Shown piece by piece: positions 43,736 through 51,827 of a DNA stretch of 64,000 nucleotides. This DNA comes from Acidimicrobiales bacterium (GTDB lineage: Bacteria > Actinomycetota > Acidimicrobiia > Acidimicrobiales > Aldehydirespiratoraceae). The stretch covers positions 62,001 through 126,000 of the forward strand of contig JAVJSI010000018.1 in assembly GCA_040219515.1 (NCBI GenBank). Reading direction: 5' to 3'. The notes under the pieces were generated by a model, which ran no database searches, was not told where the DNA came from, and saw only the letters and a program-made list of their open reading frames with translations. The position numbers were made by a program, and so were the translations under genes. How positions within the stretch are numbered: position 1 is the first letter of the stretch; each line of letters begins with the position of its first letter.

Positions 43736-44590
43736 CTACCTGCGTCGTCGAGCGAGTGCGGCTGCCGCGTAGGCCGCATGTTCATCGCCCAACTCGAGCA
43801 CGAACATCTGTCCCCAGATACCGCCCCAGGCCTCGCGTTGCTCGACATGCTCGGCCACCGCTGCACCGTCGACATCGATGCCGAGCCGTTCGCCGGCGAC
43901 CATTCCCGCGGCAGGCCACGAGCGGAACAGGGTCGCCACGTCGACGAGCCTCGAGTCGCACACCGCATCGTCGAAGTCGAACCACACGAGCTCGCCATCG
44001 GCACGGCGCCCGATGTTCCTGCGATGCGGATCCGCATGCACGGGCTGGGCGTCCTCCGCAGCAGGGAGGAACGCCTCGTCTCGCCATTCGAGCAGCAGTT
44101 GTCGGTCGCCCTCATCGATACGGCCCTCGAGGCGAGCGAGCACCACGTCGGCCTCGTCGGCCAGCGAACGATCGAAGAGTCCGTCGGGATCCTGGAACGT
44201 CGCCATGGCCTCGATCACGTCGGCGAGCGCGTCGCCGGCTCGCGCTGCGTCGTCGTCGACGACCGGGGCGAGCGACACGTGCTCGATGAAGCTGACCCAT
44301 CGGCCCCCGATCTCGTGGGGACCGGGCGGGAGCTCGGCCGACGGCGCCGTGGTCGGAATGTGGAGCGACGCGAGGTGGGCGGTGAGGGCCAGTTCCCGGG
44401 CCAACGAGCGGTCGGGCCGATCTCGGCCGGCGGCGGTGACATTGGCGATCCGAGCCACCACCGGCGCCGGCGCGAGGTGCACGACGATGTTCGACGAGTG
44501 CGACATGACCACCGGTGCCTCGGCCCGCACGCCGTGGCCCGCAGCGAACCGGGCGACGGCGTCGAGCACGCCGGCCACGTCGTGCGTCAC
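43736..44590 (-). CDS. Aminoglycoside phosphotransferase (APH)-family protein
   Basis: A 284-residue kinase-like protein with the catalytic loop VHADPHRRNI (HxDxxxxN) and the metal-binding DFDD of the APH/choline kinase family. The N-terminal lobe is atypical and lacks an obvious glycine-rich loop. Members phosphorylate aminoglycosides, choline, macrolides or sugars; nothing here shows a resistance role. The GTG start 44590 overlaps the tilS stop (GTGA), inserting it between tilS and hpt. This context suggests a housekeeping metabolite kinase (inference). Confidence 0.82.
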   Translation of the reverse strand: MTHDVAGVLDAVARFAAGHGVRAEAPVVMSHSSNIVVHLAPAPVVARIANVTAAGRDRPDRSLARELALTAHLASLHIPTTAPSAELPPGPHEIGGRWVSFIEHVSLAPVVDDDAARAGDALADVIEAMATFQDPDGLFDRSLADEADVVLARLEGRIDEGDRQLLLEWRDEAFLPAAEDAQPVHADPHRRNIGRRADGELVWFDFDDAVCDSRLVDVATLFRSWPAAGMVAGERLGIDVDGAAVAEHVEQREAWGGIWGQMFVLELGDEHAAYAAAALARRRR

Positions 44591-45459
44591 GTGGCTCGCT
44601 CGATGCGCAACACCCCTGCGGTGCGGGCGACACGGTGGCCGCCCGGCAGCTCGGCCGCGATGTGGGTGCCGTCGGCGACCAGGAGGACCCGGTCGATGGC
44701 GGCCCGATCGATCCCGTCGGCCGATCCGAGCTCGCGGGCCATCCAGGATCGCAGCGCCTCGCCCGCCACCGAGCGGGGGGCATCGCTCACCGCTGCCGCA
44801 TCGGTCGCGTCGAGGGCGGCGGCATCGCGCTCGATCACGACCAGCGCGTCGGCCACCAGGTCGGCGTGGCGGTTGAGCAACGGCACCGGGTCGCGTCCGA
44901 ACTCCGCCTCGATCGCCGGCAGCAACCGGTCGCGCACTCCCACGCGCCGATAGGCCGGGTCGTGGTTCATCTCGTCGTCACGCGCTTCGATCCCGGCAGC
45001 GGCACACACCGCGACGGTCTCGTGACGACGCAGCCGGATGATCGGCCGGGCCACACGGGCCATGCGCGCCGCGACGCCGGCCAGGCCCGCGCCCCGGAAC
45101 AGGTTGAGCAGCACCGTCTCGGCCCGGTCGTCGGCCGTGTGACCGACACACACATCGGCCGGCAGTGCGTCGTAGCGGGCGGCCCGGGCCCGCGCCTCGA
45201 GATCGCCGCCCGGCGCCAAGTCGACGCGCCGGAGCTGGAACGTCGCGTCGAGCCCGTCGGCGAACGCCCGCACGAACTCGGCGTCGTCGTCGGCCGCGGC
45301 GCGAAGGCCGTGGTGGACGTGCCACACCACGATGTCGCGGCCGGCCTTGCGGGCCAACAACGCCATCGCGACGCTGTCGGCTCCCCCGCTCACGGCCATC
45401 GGCAGCGGCGCGTCACTCGCGGGAAACGAACACCGGTCGAGCATCTCGACCGCGCCCAC
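44587..45459 (-). CDS. tilS: tRNA(Ile)-lysidine synthase
   Basis: A 290-residue TilS with the PP-loop MAVSGGADSVAMALLA (SGGxDS), HVHHGLR, LEARARAARYDALP, VGHTADDRAETVLLNLFRGAGLAG and a PAYRRVGVRDRLLPAIE segment. It converts C34 of tRNA-Ile(CAU) to lysidine so that AUA is read as Ile. The start is ambiguous: GTG 45459 (2 bp after the metalloprotease stop) or ATG 45444; no clear SD separates them. Confidence 0.93.
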   Translation of the reverse strand: MGAVEMLDRCSFPASDAPLPMAVSGGADSVAMALLARKAGRDIVVWHVHHGLRAAADDDAEFVRAFADGLDATFQLRRVDLAPGGDLEARARAARYDALPADVCVGHTADDRAETVLLNLFRGAGLAGVAARMARVARPIIRLRRHETVAVCAAAGIEARDDEMNHDPAYRRVGVRDRLLPAIEAEFGRDPVPLLNRHADLVADALVVIERDAAALDATDAAAVSDAPRSVAGEALRSWMARELGSADGIDRAAIDRVLLVADGTHIAAELPGGHRVARTAGVLRIERAT

Positions 45460-45461
45460 GT

Positions 45462-46532
45462 TCAGGCTGCGGCGTCGGCGCCCACGCGAGCGATCCACAG
45501 GGTGGGCTCGCGGATCTCGTCGATCGACGGCACGTTGGCCGGCTCGGCCCACGCCCGGTCGAGCAGGGCCGCACCGCCGTGGTCCTCGACGACCGAGATG
45601 AAGTGCTCACCCTCGGCATACTGCTTGAGCTTCGCTTCGAGTCCGGCCAGGCGCTGGAACACCCGGGTGAAACCACTCGAGTTCTGGCGGCGTTGGCGCA
45701 GCACCCGGGCGAAGCGTTCCTGTGAGGGCACCAGTCCCTTGCCGGCGCGGTCCATCGTGACGTCGCCGTGACCTTCGAGCAGGCTCATGAGACCGGCGAC
45801 CTCGTTGATCACCGAGAGCTGATCCTCGGACGCGAAGAGCGCCATCATGCCGCCCTGGTCCATGGGGTCCTCGCCCCGCTTGCGGGCCTCCATGAGGCGC
45901 TGCACGGCGGCCACGAAGCGCTGCGGATCGGGGTCGACCGACTCCATCGTGGAGTTGACCAGACCCAGGAAGTGCTCACGCATCCAGGGCACGCCGGTGA
46001 ACTGCGCCCGGTGGGTCACCTCGTGCAGGGCCAACCAGAGCCGGAACTCCTGCTTGGGGAACGCGTAGCGGCGTTCGAGGGCCAGCACATTGGGGGCGAC
46101 GTAGTAGACGATGTCCTGCTCGTCGGGGTTCTCGTCCTCGATCACGAGCAGGTCGTACTGACCGAGCACGCGGGTGGACATCCAGCCGAGCATCATCCCG
46201 AGCTCGGCACCGGCGACCTTGCCACCCAGGTTCGGGCCGGCCCCCTCGTCCATCTTCTCGCCGAGCTTCGTGGTGATCGGACGCAGCAGCCGGGCGAACG
46301 AGTTGAGGTTGGCGTCGATCCAACCATTGCGATCGGTGACACGACCGCGAGCGTTGCCGCTCAGCGAGCGCAGGCCGGTCTCGGCTGCGACCAGGTCCTC
46401 GGCCATCGCCGTGTAGCGGTCGAAGTCCTCTTCGAGGCCGTCGCGGTGCTGAGCACCGGTGAACGGCTCCTTGCCCGCGACACGACGCGCGACCTTGCGC
46501 GCGATCTCCCAGTCGACGGGGTCGGCCGCCAA
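45462..46532 (-). CDS. Zinc-dependent metalloprotease-like protein (actinobacterial zincin/DUF2342 type)
   Basis: A 356-residue protein with the zinc-binding HExxH in LALHEVTHRAQF and the typical family opening VDWEIARKVARRVAGKEPFTGAQ. LGQYDLLVIEDENPDEQDIVYYVAPNVLALERRYAFPKQEFRLWLALHEVTH and NEVAGLMSLLEGHGDVTMDRAGKGLVPS also follow the family pattern. Members are common in actinobacteria, often next to tilS, and some are labelled as associated with coenzyme F420 by phylogenetic profile. No ATG fits: TTG 46532 is used, with GAGG 8 nt upstream, because upstream codons lie inside the small membrane-protein gene. Confidence 0.82.
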   Translation of the reverse strand: MAADPVDWEIARKVARRVAGKEPFTGAQHRDGLEEDFDRYTAMAEDLVAAETGLRSLSGNARGRVTDRNGWIDANLNSFARLLRPITTKLGEKMDEGAGPNLGGKVAGAELGMMLGWMSTRVLGQYDLLVIEDENPDEQDIVYYVAPNVLALERRYAFPKQEFRLWLALHEVTHRAQFTGVPWMREHFLGLVNSTMESVDPDPQRFVAAVQRLMEARKRGEDPMDQGGMMALFASEDQLSVINEVAGLMSLLEGHGDVTMDRAGKGLVPSQERFARVLRQRRQNSSGFTRVFQRLAGLEAKLKQYAEGEHFISVVEDHGGAALLDRAWAEPANVPSIDEIREPTLWIARVGADAAA

Positions 46533-46542
46533 AGGATCCGCC

Positions 46543-46668
46543 TCAGTCCCGCGGGTAGCGGGCGCGGCTGACCGTGCCCACATAGCCGGCGATGAGCATG
46601 ATGGCGACGAGCAGCGCGCTCGCCGCGAGCGGAACCGCGATCCAGAAGTGCCACACAACAGCAGTCAT
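46543..46668 (-). CDS. Small single-pass membrane protein
   Basis: A 41-residue protein of which residues 8-31 are a strongly hydrophobic helix (FWIAVPLAASALLVAIMLIAGYVG), ending in a basic tail (SRARYPRD). ATG 46668 has TACACT 7 nt upstream, the same leaderless spacing as other genes here. It is the first gene of the metalloprotease-tilS-hpt-folate operon and ends 10 bp before the TTG start of the metalloprotease. No family is recognised. Confidence 0.6.
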   Translation of the reverse strand: MTAVVWHFWIAVPLAASALLVAIMLIAGYVGTVSRARYPRD

Positions 46669-46675
46669 GACCCCG

Positions 46676-46681
46676 AGTGTA
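46676..46681 (-). promoter_or_regulatory. -10 box at the head of the tilS-folate operon
   Basis: Minus-strand TACACT lies exactly 7 nt before ATG 46668. The 93-bp divergent region to 46762 also carries a GGGTGTCACACCC palindrome at about 46729-46741. Confidence 0.5.
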
Positions 46682-46761
46682 GAACGTCCGGCACCGGTGT
46701 CCGCAGCCGGGTCGGTTCGCGGGCGGCGGGGTGTCACACCCCCTCCGCATACTACGAACAT

Positions 46762-48042
46762 ATGTTCGATCTATCCGAGGAGCCCGAGAGCATGGAGGCG
46801 GCACTCCACGACGCGCTCGACGCCATGCTGCGGGAACCGGTCTCGCTCGGATCGGCCCGTGAGGCGGCTCGTTTGATTCGTTCGCTCGAGTCGTGCGGTC
46901 GTCGTCTTCGGGCCGTGCAGCTGCAGGTGCAGGCCGAGCTCGATGCGTCGGGCGTCTACGCGGGGGACGCCCACGCCTCGGCCAAGGTGATGACTCGCCA
47001 TTGCGCCCGGCTGTCGCCGGCCGCGGCAGCTGCCAGAGAGCGCGGCGCGCGCATGTGCAAGGGGCTGCCCGACGTGCGCGATGCCCTCGAGCGAGGCGTG
47101 CTGGGTGTCGACCAGTTCGACCTGCTCGGGCGGGTGTGGGCCAATCCCCGGGTGCGCGACCACATGGAGGCCGCCCAGGGCTGGTTCCTGCGAATTGCGG
47201 CTCGCTTGTCGTACCGGGACTTCGAGACGGAAGTCCGCACGTGGGAGCGACTCGCCGACGAGGACGGGGCCGAGCCTGCGAACTCACGCAACCACGACAA
47301 CCGCGACCTCCGTCTCGTGCAGGATCCGGTCGACCTGGGGTGGCAATGGGGCGGCGGCTGCGGCGCGATGCAGGGCGCCCAGATGTCGGAGATCCTCGAG
47401 CACTACCTCTCGGCCGAGCGCCTCGCCGACTGGGAGAAGGCCCGCGCCGAACTCGGCGACGCGACCACGGCCGCCGATCTGCCCCGCACCGAGGCCCAGC
47501 GCCGGGCCGATGCCGTCTGGCAGGTCTTCCAGGATGCGGCCGCCAGCCCCGATTCCGGCTGTCCCGAGATCGTGCACAACATCGTGTGGGACGCCGACAC
47601 CATCACCGAACTCACCCGCCGGTTCAGCGGCGAGGGCGCCCAGCCGTTGGATCCGACCTCCTCGGTGTGTCGCACGCTCGACGGTGTCGCGCTCGATCCG
47701 ACCGAAGCGTTCACGTCGGTGTTCGTCGACAAGCTGCGCCGGGTCGTGGTCGACGCGTCCGGTGTCGTCATCGATCTCGGCCGGGCCCGGCGTTTCACCG
47801 GCGGGGCTCGCCTCGCCGCGCGGCTGTCCGACGCCCACTGCACCTGGCCGGGCTGTGGGGTGCCAACCTCAGGGTGTGAGATCGACCACTCGATCGACCA
47901 CGCCGACGGTGGCGAGACCCATCCACACAACGGCGGCCCGCTCTGCGGGCGCCACAACCGCCACAAACAGAAAGGGTTCGCCGTATGGCGCGACCCCGAA
48001 GGGGTGTGGCACACCTACCGGCCCGATGGGTCGGAGATCTGA
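46762..48042 (+). CDS. DUF222/13E12-type HNH endonuclease domain protein
   Basis: A 426-residue protein of the actinobacterial DUF222 plus HNH family. A long helical N-terminal region (ALDAMLREPVSLGSAREAARLIRSLESCGRRLRAVQLQVQAELDA and on) is followed by a C-terminal HNH nuclease: CTWPGCGVPTSGCEIDHSIDHADGGETHPHNGGPLCGRHNRHKQ, with Cys-His zinc ligands and the IDHSIDH catalytic His. Such genes occur in many copies in actinobacterial genomes and may be mobile; their role is unknown. ATG 46762 follows a CATACT box by 8 nt. Codon use matches the neighbours, so recent acquisition is not evident. Confidence 0.87.
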   Translation: MFDLSEEPESMEAALHDALDAMLREPVSLGSAREAARLIRSLESCGRRLRAVQLQVQAELDASGVYAGDAHASAKVMTRHCARLSPAAAAARERGARMCKGLPDVRDALERGVLGVDQFDLLGRVWANPRVRDHMEAAQGWFLRIAARLSYRDFETEVRTWERLADEDGAEPANSRNHDNRDLRLVQDPVDLGWQWGGGCGAMQGAQMSEILEHYLSAERLADWEKARAELGDATTAADLPRTEAQRRADAVWQVFQDAAASPDSGCPEIVHNIVWDADTITELTRRFSGEGAQPLDPTSSVCRTLDGVALDPTEAFTSVFVDKLRRVVVDASGVVIDLGRARRFTGGARLAARLSDAHCTWPGCGVPTSGCEIDHSIDHADGGETHPHNGGPLCGRHNRHKQKGFAVWRDPEGVWHTYRPDGSEI

Positions 48043-48060
48043 GCGCCCGGGCCGGGTGCC

Positions 48061-48762
48061 CTAGGCGGCGAACACCGGCGTGGGGGGATTCGCCGCGGCG
48101 TCGCGCTCGCGGGGCTGGCCGGTGAGAACCGCGATCGTGTCCATCACCTCGTCGGTGATCTCGCGCTTCACCGCGCCGGTGGGGCGGCAGCCGGTCCAAC
48201 GACCGAGATCGATCGGAGCGCCGAAGCGGACCGTGATCGGCGAGCGCCGTGGCAGCAGCGAGTCGGCCGGCATCGCCGCGTCCGAGCCGATGATGCCGAC
48301 GGGAACGATCGGCGCGCCGCTCTTCAGCGCCAAGTGGGCAACGCCGACGTGGCCCTCGTGCAGCAGGCCGTCGCGGGAGCGTGTGCCCTCGGGGAAGATC
48401 CCGACGATCTCACCGGCCTTCAGACGGTCGATCGCGAGTCCAAGGCTGCGACCCACGCTCTTGCCGGAACGATCGACGGGGATCATCCCCGCGGCCGGGA
48501 AGAGTCGCCGGGTGGCCGGCATCGTCAGGTACTCGGCCTTGCCGAGGAAGGTCACCTGACGGCGGCACGAGTACATGAGCAGCACCGAGTCGATGAAGGA
48601 CAGATGGTTGGCGGCGAAGATCACGCCACCGTGGGTCGGCACGTTGGCGAGACCCTGTCGGTCGACGTTGAGCCAGCCTCGATGAAGCGGCGCCGTCGCT
48701 CGGCGAACACTCCAGTAGCGCCGACCGATCCGGTCATTCTCGAGCACACCGGTGAGTTCCAT
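48061..48762 (-). CDS. 1-acyl-sn-glycerol-3-phosphate acyltransferase (PlsC family)
   Basis: A 233-residue acyltransferase with the catalytic NHLSFID (HX4D), a glycerol-phosphate-binding block FPEGTRSRDG and VVPVGIIGSD. It would acylate lysophosphatidic acid to phosphatidic acid at the membrane. ATG 48762 is used (GGTGGG just upstream) rather than an in-frame TTG at 48783. It converges on the HNH gene and lies 89 bp downstream of a small zinc-binding-type gene. Confidence 0.88.
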   Translation of the reverse strand: MELTGVLENDRIGRRYWSVRRATAPLHRGWLNVDRQGLANVPTHGGVIFAANHLSFIDSVLLMYSCRRQVTFLGKAEYLTMPATRRLFPAAGMIPVDRSGKSVGRSLGLAIDRLKAGEIVGIFPEGTRSRDGLLHEGHVGVAHLALKSGAPIVPVGIIGSDAAMPADSLLPRRSPITVRFGAPIDLGRWTGCRPTGAVKREITDEVMDTIAVLTGQPRERDAAANPPTPVFAA

Positions 48763-48784
48763 GGGCCCACCGTGACGGCTCAAC

Positions 48785-48806
48785 GTGGCGGGCGTATCGC
48801 CGCCAC
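48785..48806. repeat. Short hairpin between plsC and the small zinc-type gene
   Basis: A 7-bp GC stem (48785-48791 with 48800-48806) with an 8-nt loop. There is no U-tract, so terminator function is uncertain. Confidence 0.35.
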
Positions 48807-48851
48807 ATGAACAACAGATTTCAGCTCGCTGTCACCCGGTCTCGGGCGGGC

Positions 48852-49034
48852 TCAGTCGTCGAGGATCTTCCCTCGCATGCGGGGTACGACCATGACCGCG
48901 TGCAACGCGCAGAACTCCTGCTCGTTGTAGACGCTGAGCTGGGTCGTGCAACCCGCTTCGTCGCACACTCGGCCACCGTCGGCGAGGGGGAGATTCCGTT
49001 CGATACTGGTGAAGCGCTCGGCTTGAACTCGCAT
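48852..49034 (-). CDS. Small protein with four potential zinc ligands
   Basis: A 60-residue protein containing C24-x4-C29 and C42-x2-H45 (VCDEAGCTTQLSVYNEQEFCALH), a compact zinc-knuckle-like arrangement, with a basic C-terminal end (PRMRGKILDD). Similar short Cys-rich proteins are common in actinobacteria. It lies 57 bp after the anti-sigma gene in the same direction, so co-expression with the sigma pair is possible. ATG 49034 has no obvious SD. Function unknown. Confidence 0.6.
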   Translation of the reverse strand: MRVQAERFTSIERNLPLADGGRVCDEAGCTTQLSVYNEQEFCALHAVMVVPRMRGKILDD

Positions 49035-49091
49035 ACCGTCGACAACGTCACGAGCCGCCGAAGAGTTCCCCTCGAGCGAGAAAAAGTCGGG

Positions 49092-49361
49092 TCAGCGACC
49101 CATCTCGTTGCGGATGGCCTCGGCGATACGGAGACGCAGCGCATCGGGCACCCTTTCCTGACAGCGCATCGAGATGACCTGGCGTAGCTCGGTCTCGAAA
49201 ACGTAGCGATCACCGCAGGGCGGACAGCGATCGAGATGCGTGCGGATGATGGTGCGACGATGCACAGTCAACTCGCCGTCGAGATACGTGTAGAGCTCGG
49301 CCAACGCCTGCTGGCAGTCGGGGTCCCCCGCACACGGATCGGGCTCTGGAGTGTTTGCCAT
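49092..49361 (-). CDS. rsrA: Zinc-binding anti-sigma factor (RsrA/RshA type)
   Basis: An 89-residue ZAS-domain protein. H42-x3-C46-x2-C49 (HLDRCPPC) plus the upstream C16 make the redox-sensitive zinc site of RsrA/RshA. It would hold the adjacent sigma factor inactive until disulfide formation under oxidative stress releases zinc. It starts 2 bp after the sigma-factor stop, so the two are co-translated. Confidence 0.88.
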   Translation of the reverse strand: MANTPEPDPCAGDPDCQQALAELYTYLDGELTVHRRTIIRTHLDRCPPCGDRYVFETELRQVISMRCQERVPDALRLRIAEAIRNEMGR

Positions 49362-49363
49362 GA

Positions 49364-49972
49364 TCAGTTCTCGTCGCTCGACTCGGCACCGACGGCGGCG
49401 GGCTCCGGATCATCCGGGAGCAACCTTCGCTGTGCGGCGAATTCGTACAACCGCTTCTGGAGCTGCTTTCTTCCACGATGCAGACGACTCATCACCGTGC
49501 CGATCGGGACATCGAGGATCTCGGCGATCTCCTTGTAGGCGAAGCCTTCGACATCGGCGAGCAGGATCGGCATCCGATAGTGCTCGGGGAGGTCCTCGAC
49601 CGCGTCCTTCACCTCGGCTTCGCCGAAGAGATCCATCAGCTCGTCCTCCGCGCTGCGTCCGAGCGCGGCGCCTTCGAGTCCACCGATGCGGCGGTACAGG
49701 TAGAGGTCCTCGACCTCGCCCAGGTCCTGCTCGTCGGGACGACGTTGCTTCTTGCGGTAGGCGTTGATGTAGGTGTTGGTGAGGATGCGGTACATCCACG
49801 CCTTGAGGTTGGTGCCCGCCTCGAAACGCTCGTAGGCGCGATAGGCCTTGAGATAGGTCTCCTGCACGAGGTCCTCGGCATCGGCCGGGTTGCGGGTCAT
49901 GCGCAGGGCCGCGCCGTACAGCGACGGCATCAAGTCCATCGCGTCGTCTGCGAAGGTGGCTGGATCAGCCAC
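49364..49972 (-). CDS. sigH: ECF sigma factor (SigH/SigR group)
   Basis: A 202-residue group 4 sigma factor. Region 2 has [37 protein letters not shown] and region 4 [28 protein letters not shown], both very close to actinobacterial SigR/SigH. It would direct the thiol-oxidative-stress regulon. The GTG start 49972 has a strong GAGGAGG SD 5 nt upstream. A tRNA-Thr gene lies just upstream on the same strand. Confidence 0.92.
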   Translation of the reverse strand: MADPATFADDAMDLMPSLYGAALRMTRNPADAEDLVQETYLKAYRAYERFEAGTNLKAWMYRILTNTYINAYRKKQRRPDEQDLGEVEDLYLYRRIGGLEGAALGRSAEDELMDLFGEAEVKDAVEDLPEHYRMPILLADVEGFAYKEIAEILDVPIGTVMSRLHRGRKQLQKRLYEFAAQRRLLPDDPEPAAVGAESSDEN

Positions 49973-50007
49973 GGGGGCCTCCTCAATGCTCCCGAGGGAG
50001 CGAGTGG

Positions 50008-50080
50008 AGCCCGAGACGAGAGTTGAACTCGTGACCTACGCTTTACGAGAGCGTTGCTCTACCAACTGAGCTACTCGGGC
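50008..50080 (-). tRNA. tRNA-Thr (anticodon CGU)
   Basis: A complete cloverleaf on the minus strand: acceptor GCCCGAG/CTCGGGC, D stem GCTC/GAGC, anticodon stem ACGCT/AGCGT with loop CTCGTAA (anticodon CGT at DNA level), T arm ACGAG-TTCAACT-CTCGT, and discriminator T. The acceptor stem and D arm are identical to those of the tRNA-Thr at 23300. No CCA is encoded. Confidence 0.97.
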
Positions 50081-50142
50081 AGGACACAGAAGGTACCAAA
50101 ACCGCCTCGCCGATCCTCCTCGGAACTCGGGGCGCGGCGTCG

Positions 50143-51222
50143 TCAGCCGAGGGGCGCGAGGCGGACGAACAAGGCCTGCAGTAGCAGCGCTTCGTTGGGG
50201 TTGCGGATGAGCGACTCGGCGGTGTGGCGGATGCGATCGACGGCATCGAGCGGGCCCTGGCGGGGGTCGCCGGCGGCGATCGCCTCGTGGTAGCGGCGGG
50301 CCAGTGTGGCCAGTCCGAACCGGAGCTCGTCGGTGCGGTACTGGCGGAGCTCGCGCCGGTGGCGCGTCTCCATCTCGCGACGACCCGACCCCCGGGTGCC
50401 GAGCTGCTCCTCGCGCGCATCGAGCGCGGCGAGCTCCTCGTCGTGGCGGGCGACCCGGGCCGTCGCGGCATCGTCGATCATCATCCGCAGCTCTTCCACC
50501 AGGGCGCCGGCCGCCGCGCCGGTGCCGTCGAGGCGGTCGGGCACGGACCACCAGGCGTCGCGGCGTGCCGCGAGTCGTTCGTCGAGCACCAGCACCCGGG
50601 CGCGGCCGAGATCGCCGTTGGCCGCCGCGGCCACCACCCGGGCCCGTTCGGGGTCGGCCAGACCCTCGACCACCAGGGCATCCGCGATGGCCTCGACCGA
50701 CAGCGCGGCGAAGTCGACCCGGGTACACCGCGACTCGATGGTGATCTGATGTGGTGGTACGTCGGTGCCCAGCAGCACGAAGATCGTGCTCGCCGGCGGC
50801 TCCTCCACCAGCTTGAGCAACGCCGACGACGCGACCGCCTCGGCCGTCTGGAACTGTTCGACCACGACGATCTTTCGGGTGCCTTCGGTGGGCGAACGGC
50901 TCGCTTCCTTGATGATCGCGGGGATCTCCCCGGGGTCGGTCGACGACCCGATCCGCAGCGCGTTGCCGCTGGGTGCGAAGACGACGATGTCGGGGTGGAT
51001 CAGACCGGCGGCCAGACGGCGATGGCGCTCGGCGCCCGCCGGATCGGCCGCGGCGAGCACCTCGCCGCCGAAAACCCCTGCCGCCTGACGCTTCCCGGCA
51101 CCCGTCGGGCCGACGAACAGATACGCATGGACCGGCGACGCGGCGGCCGCCGCCAGTCGTCGGACCGCGTCGGGCTGGCCGACGACGGTGGCCCAGGGAT
51201 CGGTGGTGATCTGGTCGCTCAT
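50143..51222 (-). CDS. holB: DNA polymerase III subunit delta' (HolB)
   Basis: A 359-residue clamp-loader-like AAA+ protein. It has WATVVGQPDAVRRLAAAAASPVHAYLFVGPTGAGKRQAA (P-loop with R after K, as the delta' subunit need not bind ATP), RKIVVVEQFQTAEAVASSALLKLVEEPPASTIFVLLGTD, and PHQITIESRCTRVDFAAL. The usual zinc cysteines are not evident. It acts in loading the sliding clamp. ATG 51222 overlaps the tmk stop, the standard tmk-holB arrangement. Confidence 0.9.
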   Translation of the reverse strand: MSDQITTDPWATVVGQPDAVRRLAAAAASPVHAYLFVGPTGAGKRQAAGVFGGEVLAAADPAGAERHRRLAAGLIHPDIVVFAPSGNALRIGSSTDPGEIPAIIKEASRSPTEGTRKIVVVEQFQTAEAVASSALLKLVEEPPASTIFVLLGTDVPPHQITIESRCTRVDFAALSVEAIADALVVEGLADPERARVVAAAANGDLGRARVLVLDERLAARRDAWWSVPDRLDGTGAAAGALVEELRMMIDDAATARVARHDEELAALDAREEQLGTRGSGRREMETRHRRELRQYRTDELRFGLATLARRYHEAIAAGDPRQGPLDAVDRIRHTAESLIRNPNEALLLQALFVRLAPLG

Positions 51223-51827
51223 GTCGATCGAGCCAACCAGCCGTCGAACGCGTCGTCGACCCGGGCCTCGACCTCCTCGACGGTGCCATCGGCGTCGACC
51301 ACGAGCCACCGGTCCGGGTCGGCGGCCGCCATCTCCAGATAGCCGTTGCGCACCCGCTGATGGAACGCCGCGCCGGCGCCCTCGATGCGGTCCATACGGT
51401 CGCCGAGCCGGGCGCGGGCGACGTCGAGTTCGACATCGAGCAGCACCGTGACATCGGGCTCGGTGCCGTGGGTGGCGAACTCCATCGCCGTCCGCAGGAA
51501 GTCGAGGTCGAGGCCGCGGCCGTAGCCCTGATAGGCGAGCGCCGACGCGGTGAACCGGTCGGAGATGATGGTGCGACCGGCAGCCAGCGCCGGACCGACG
51601 ATCTCGGCGACGTGCTGGGCCTTGTCGGCGATGATCAGCAGCGCCTCGGCCCGGTCGTCGAGATGGTCGTTGGTCGGATCGAGAACGACGGTCCGGATCG
51701 CCGCGCCCACATCGGTCGCACCGTGCTGGAAGGTGACCTCGACGTCGAGCCGCTGTCCGAGCCGGCGGGCCTGGGTGGACTTCCCCGATGCATCGGCGCC
51801 CTCGAAGACGATGAGCCGTCCGCTCAC
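51219..51827 (-). CDS. tmk: Thymidylate kinase
   Basis: A 202-residue kinase with P-loop FEGADASGKSTQARRL, IISDRFTASALAYQGYGRGL (DR-Y/Q motif) and VTVLLDVELDVARARLGDRMDRIEG. It makes dTDP from dTMP. The GTG start 51827 overlaps the MFS gene stop, and the 3' end overlaps holB, so MFS-tmk-holB is one operon. Confidence 0.95.
   Translation of the reverse strand: MSGRLIVFEGADASGKSTQARRLGQRLDVEVTFQHGATDVGAAIRTVVLDPTNDHLDDRAEALLIIADKAQHVAEIVGPALAAGRTIISDRFTASALAYQGYGRGLDLDFLRTAMEFATHGTEPDVTVLLDVELDVARARLGDRMDRIEGAGAAFHQRVRNGYLEMAAADPDRWLVVDADGTVEEVEARVDDAFDGWLARST

Noticed and set aside
43736-44590. Antibiotic-resistance call for the APH-family gene.
   Set aside because: Only the generic HxDxxxxN and DFDD kinase motifs are visible. 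The location inside a housekeeping operon and native codon use argue against an acquired resistance gene.
46762-48042. DUF222-HNH gene as an intact mobile intron/homing element.
   Set aside because: No intron structure, inverted repeats or target duplication flank it; base composition is like that of its neighbours.
49978-50100. tRNA-Thr(CGU) as an integration site with flanking att repeat.
   Set aside because: The adjacent genes are core (sigma factor and HolB), and no integrase or duplicated tRNA 3' end is seen next to it.
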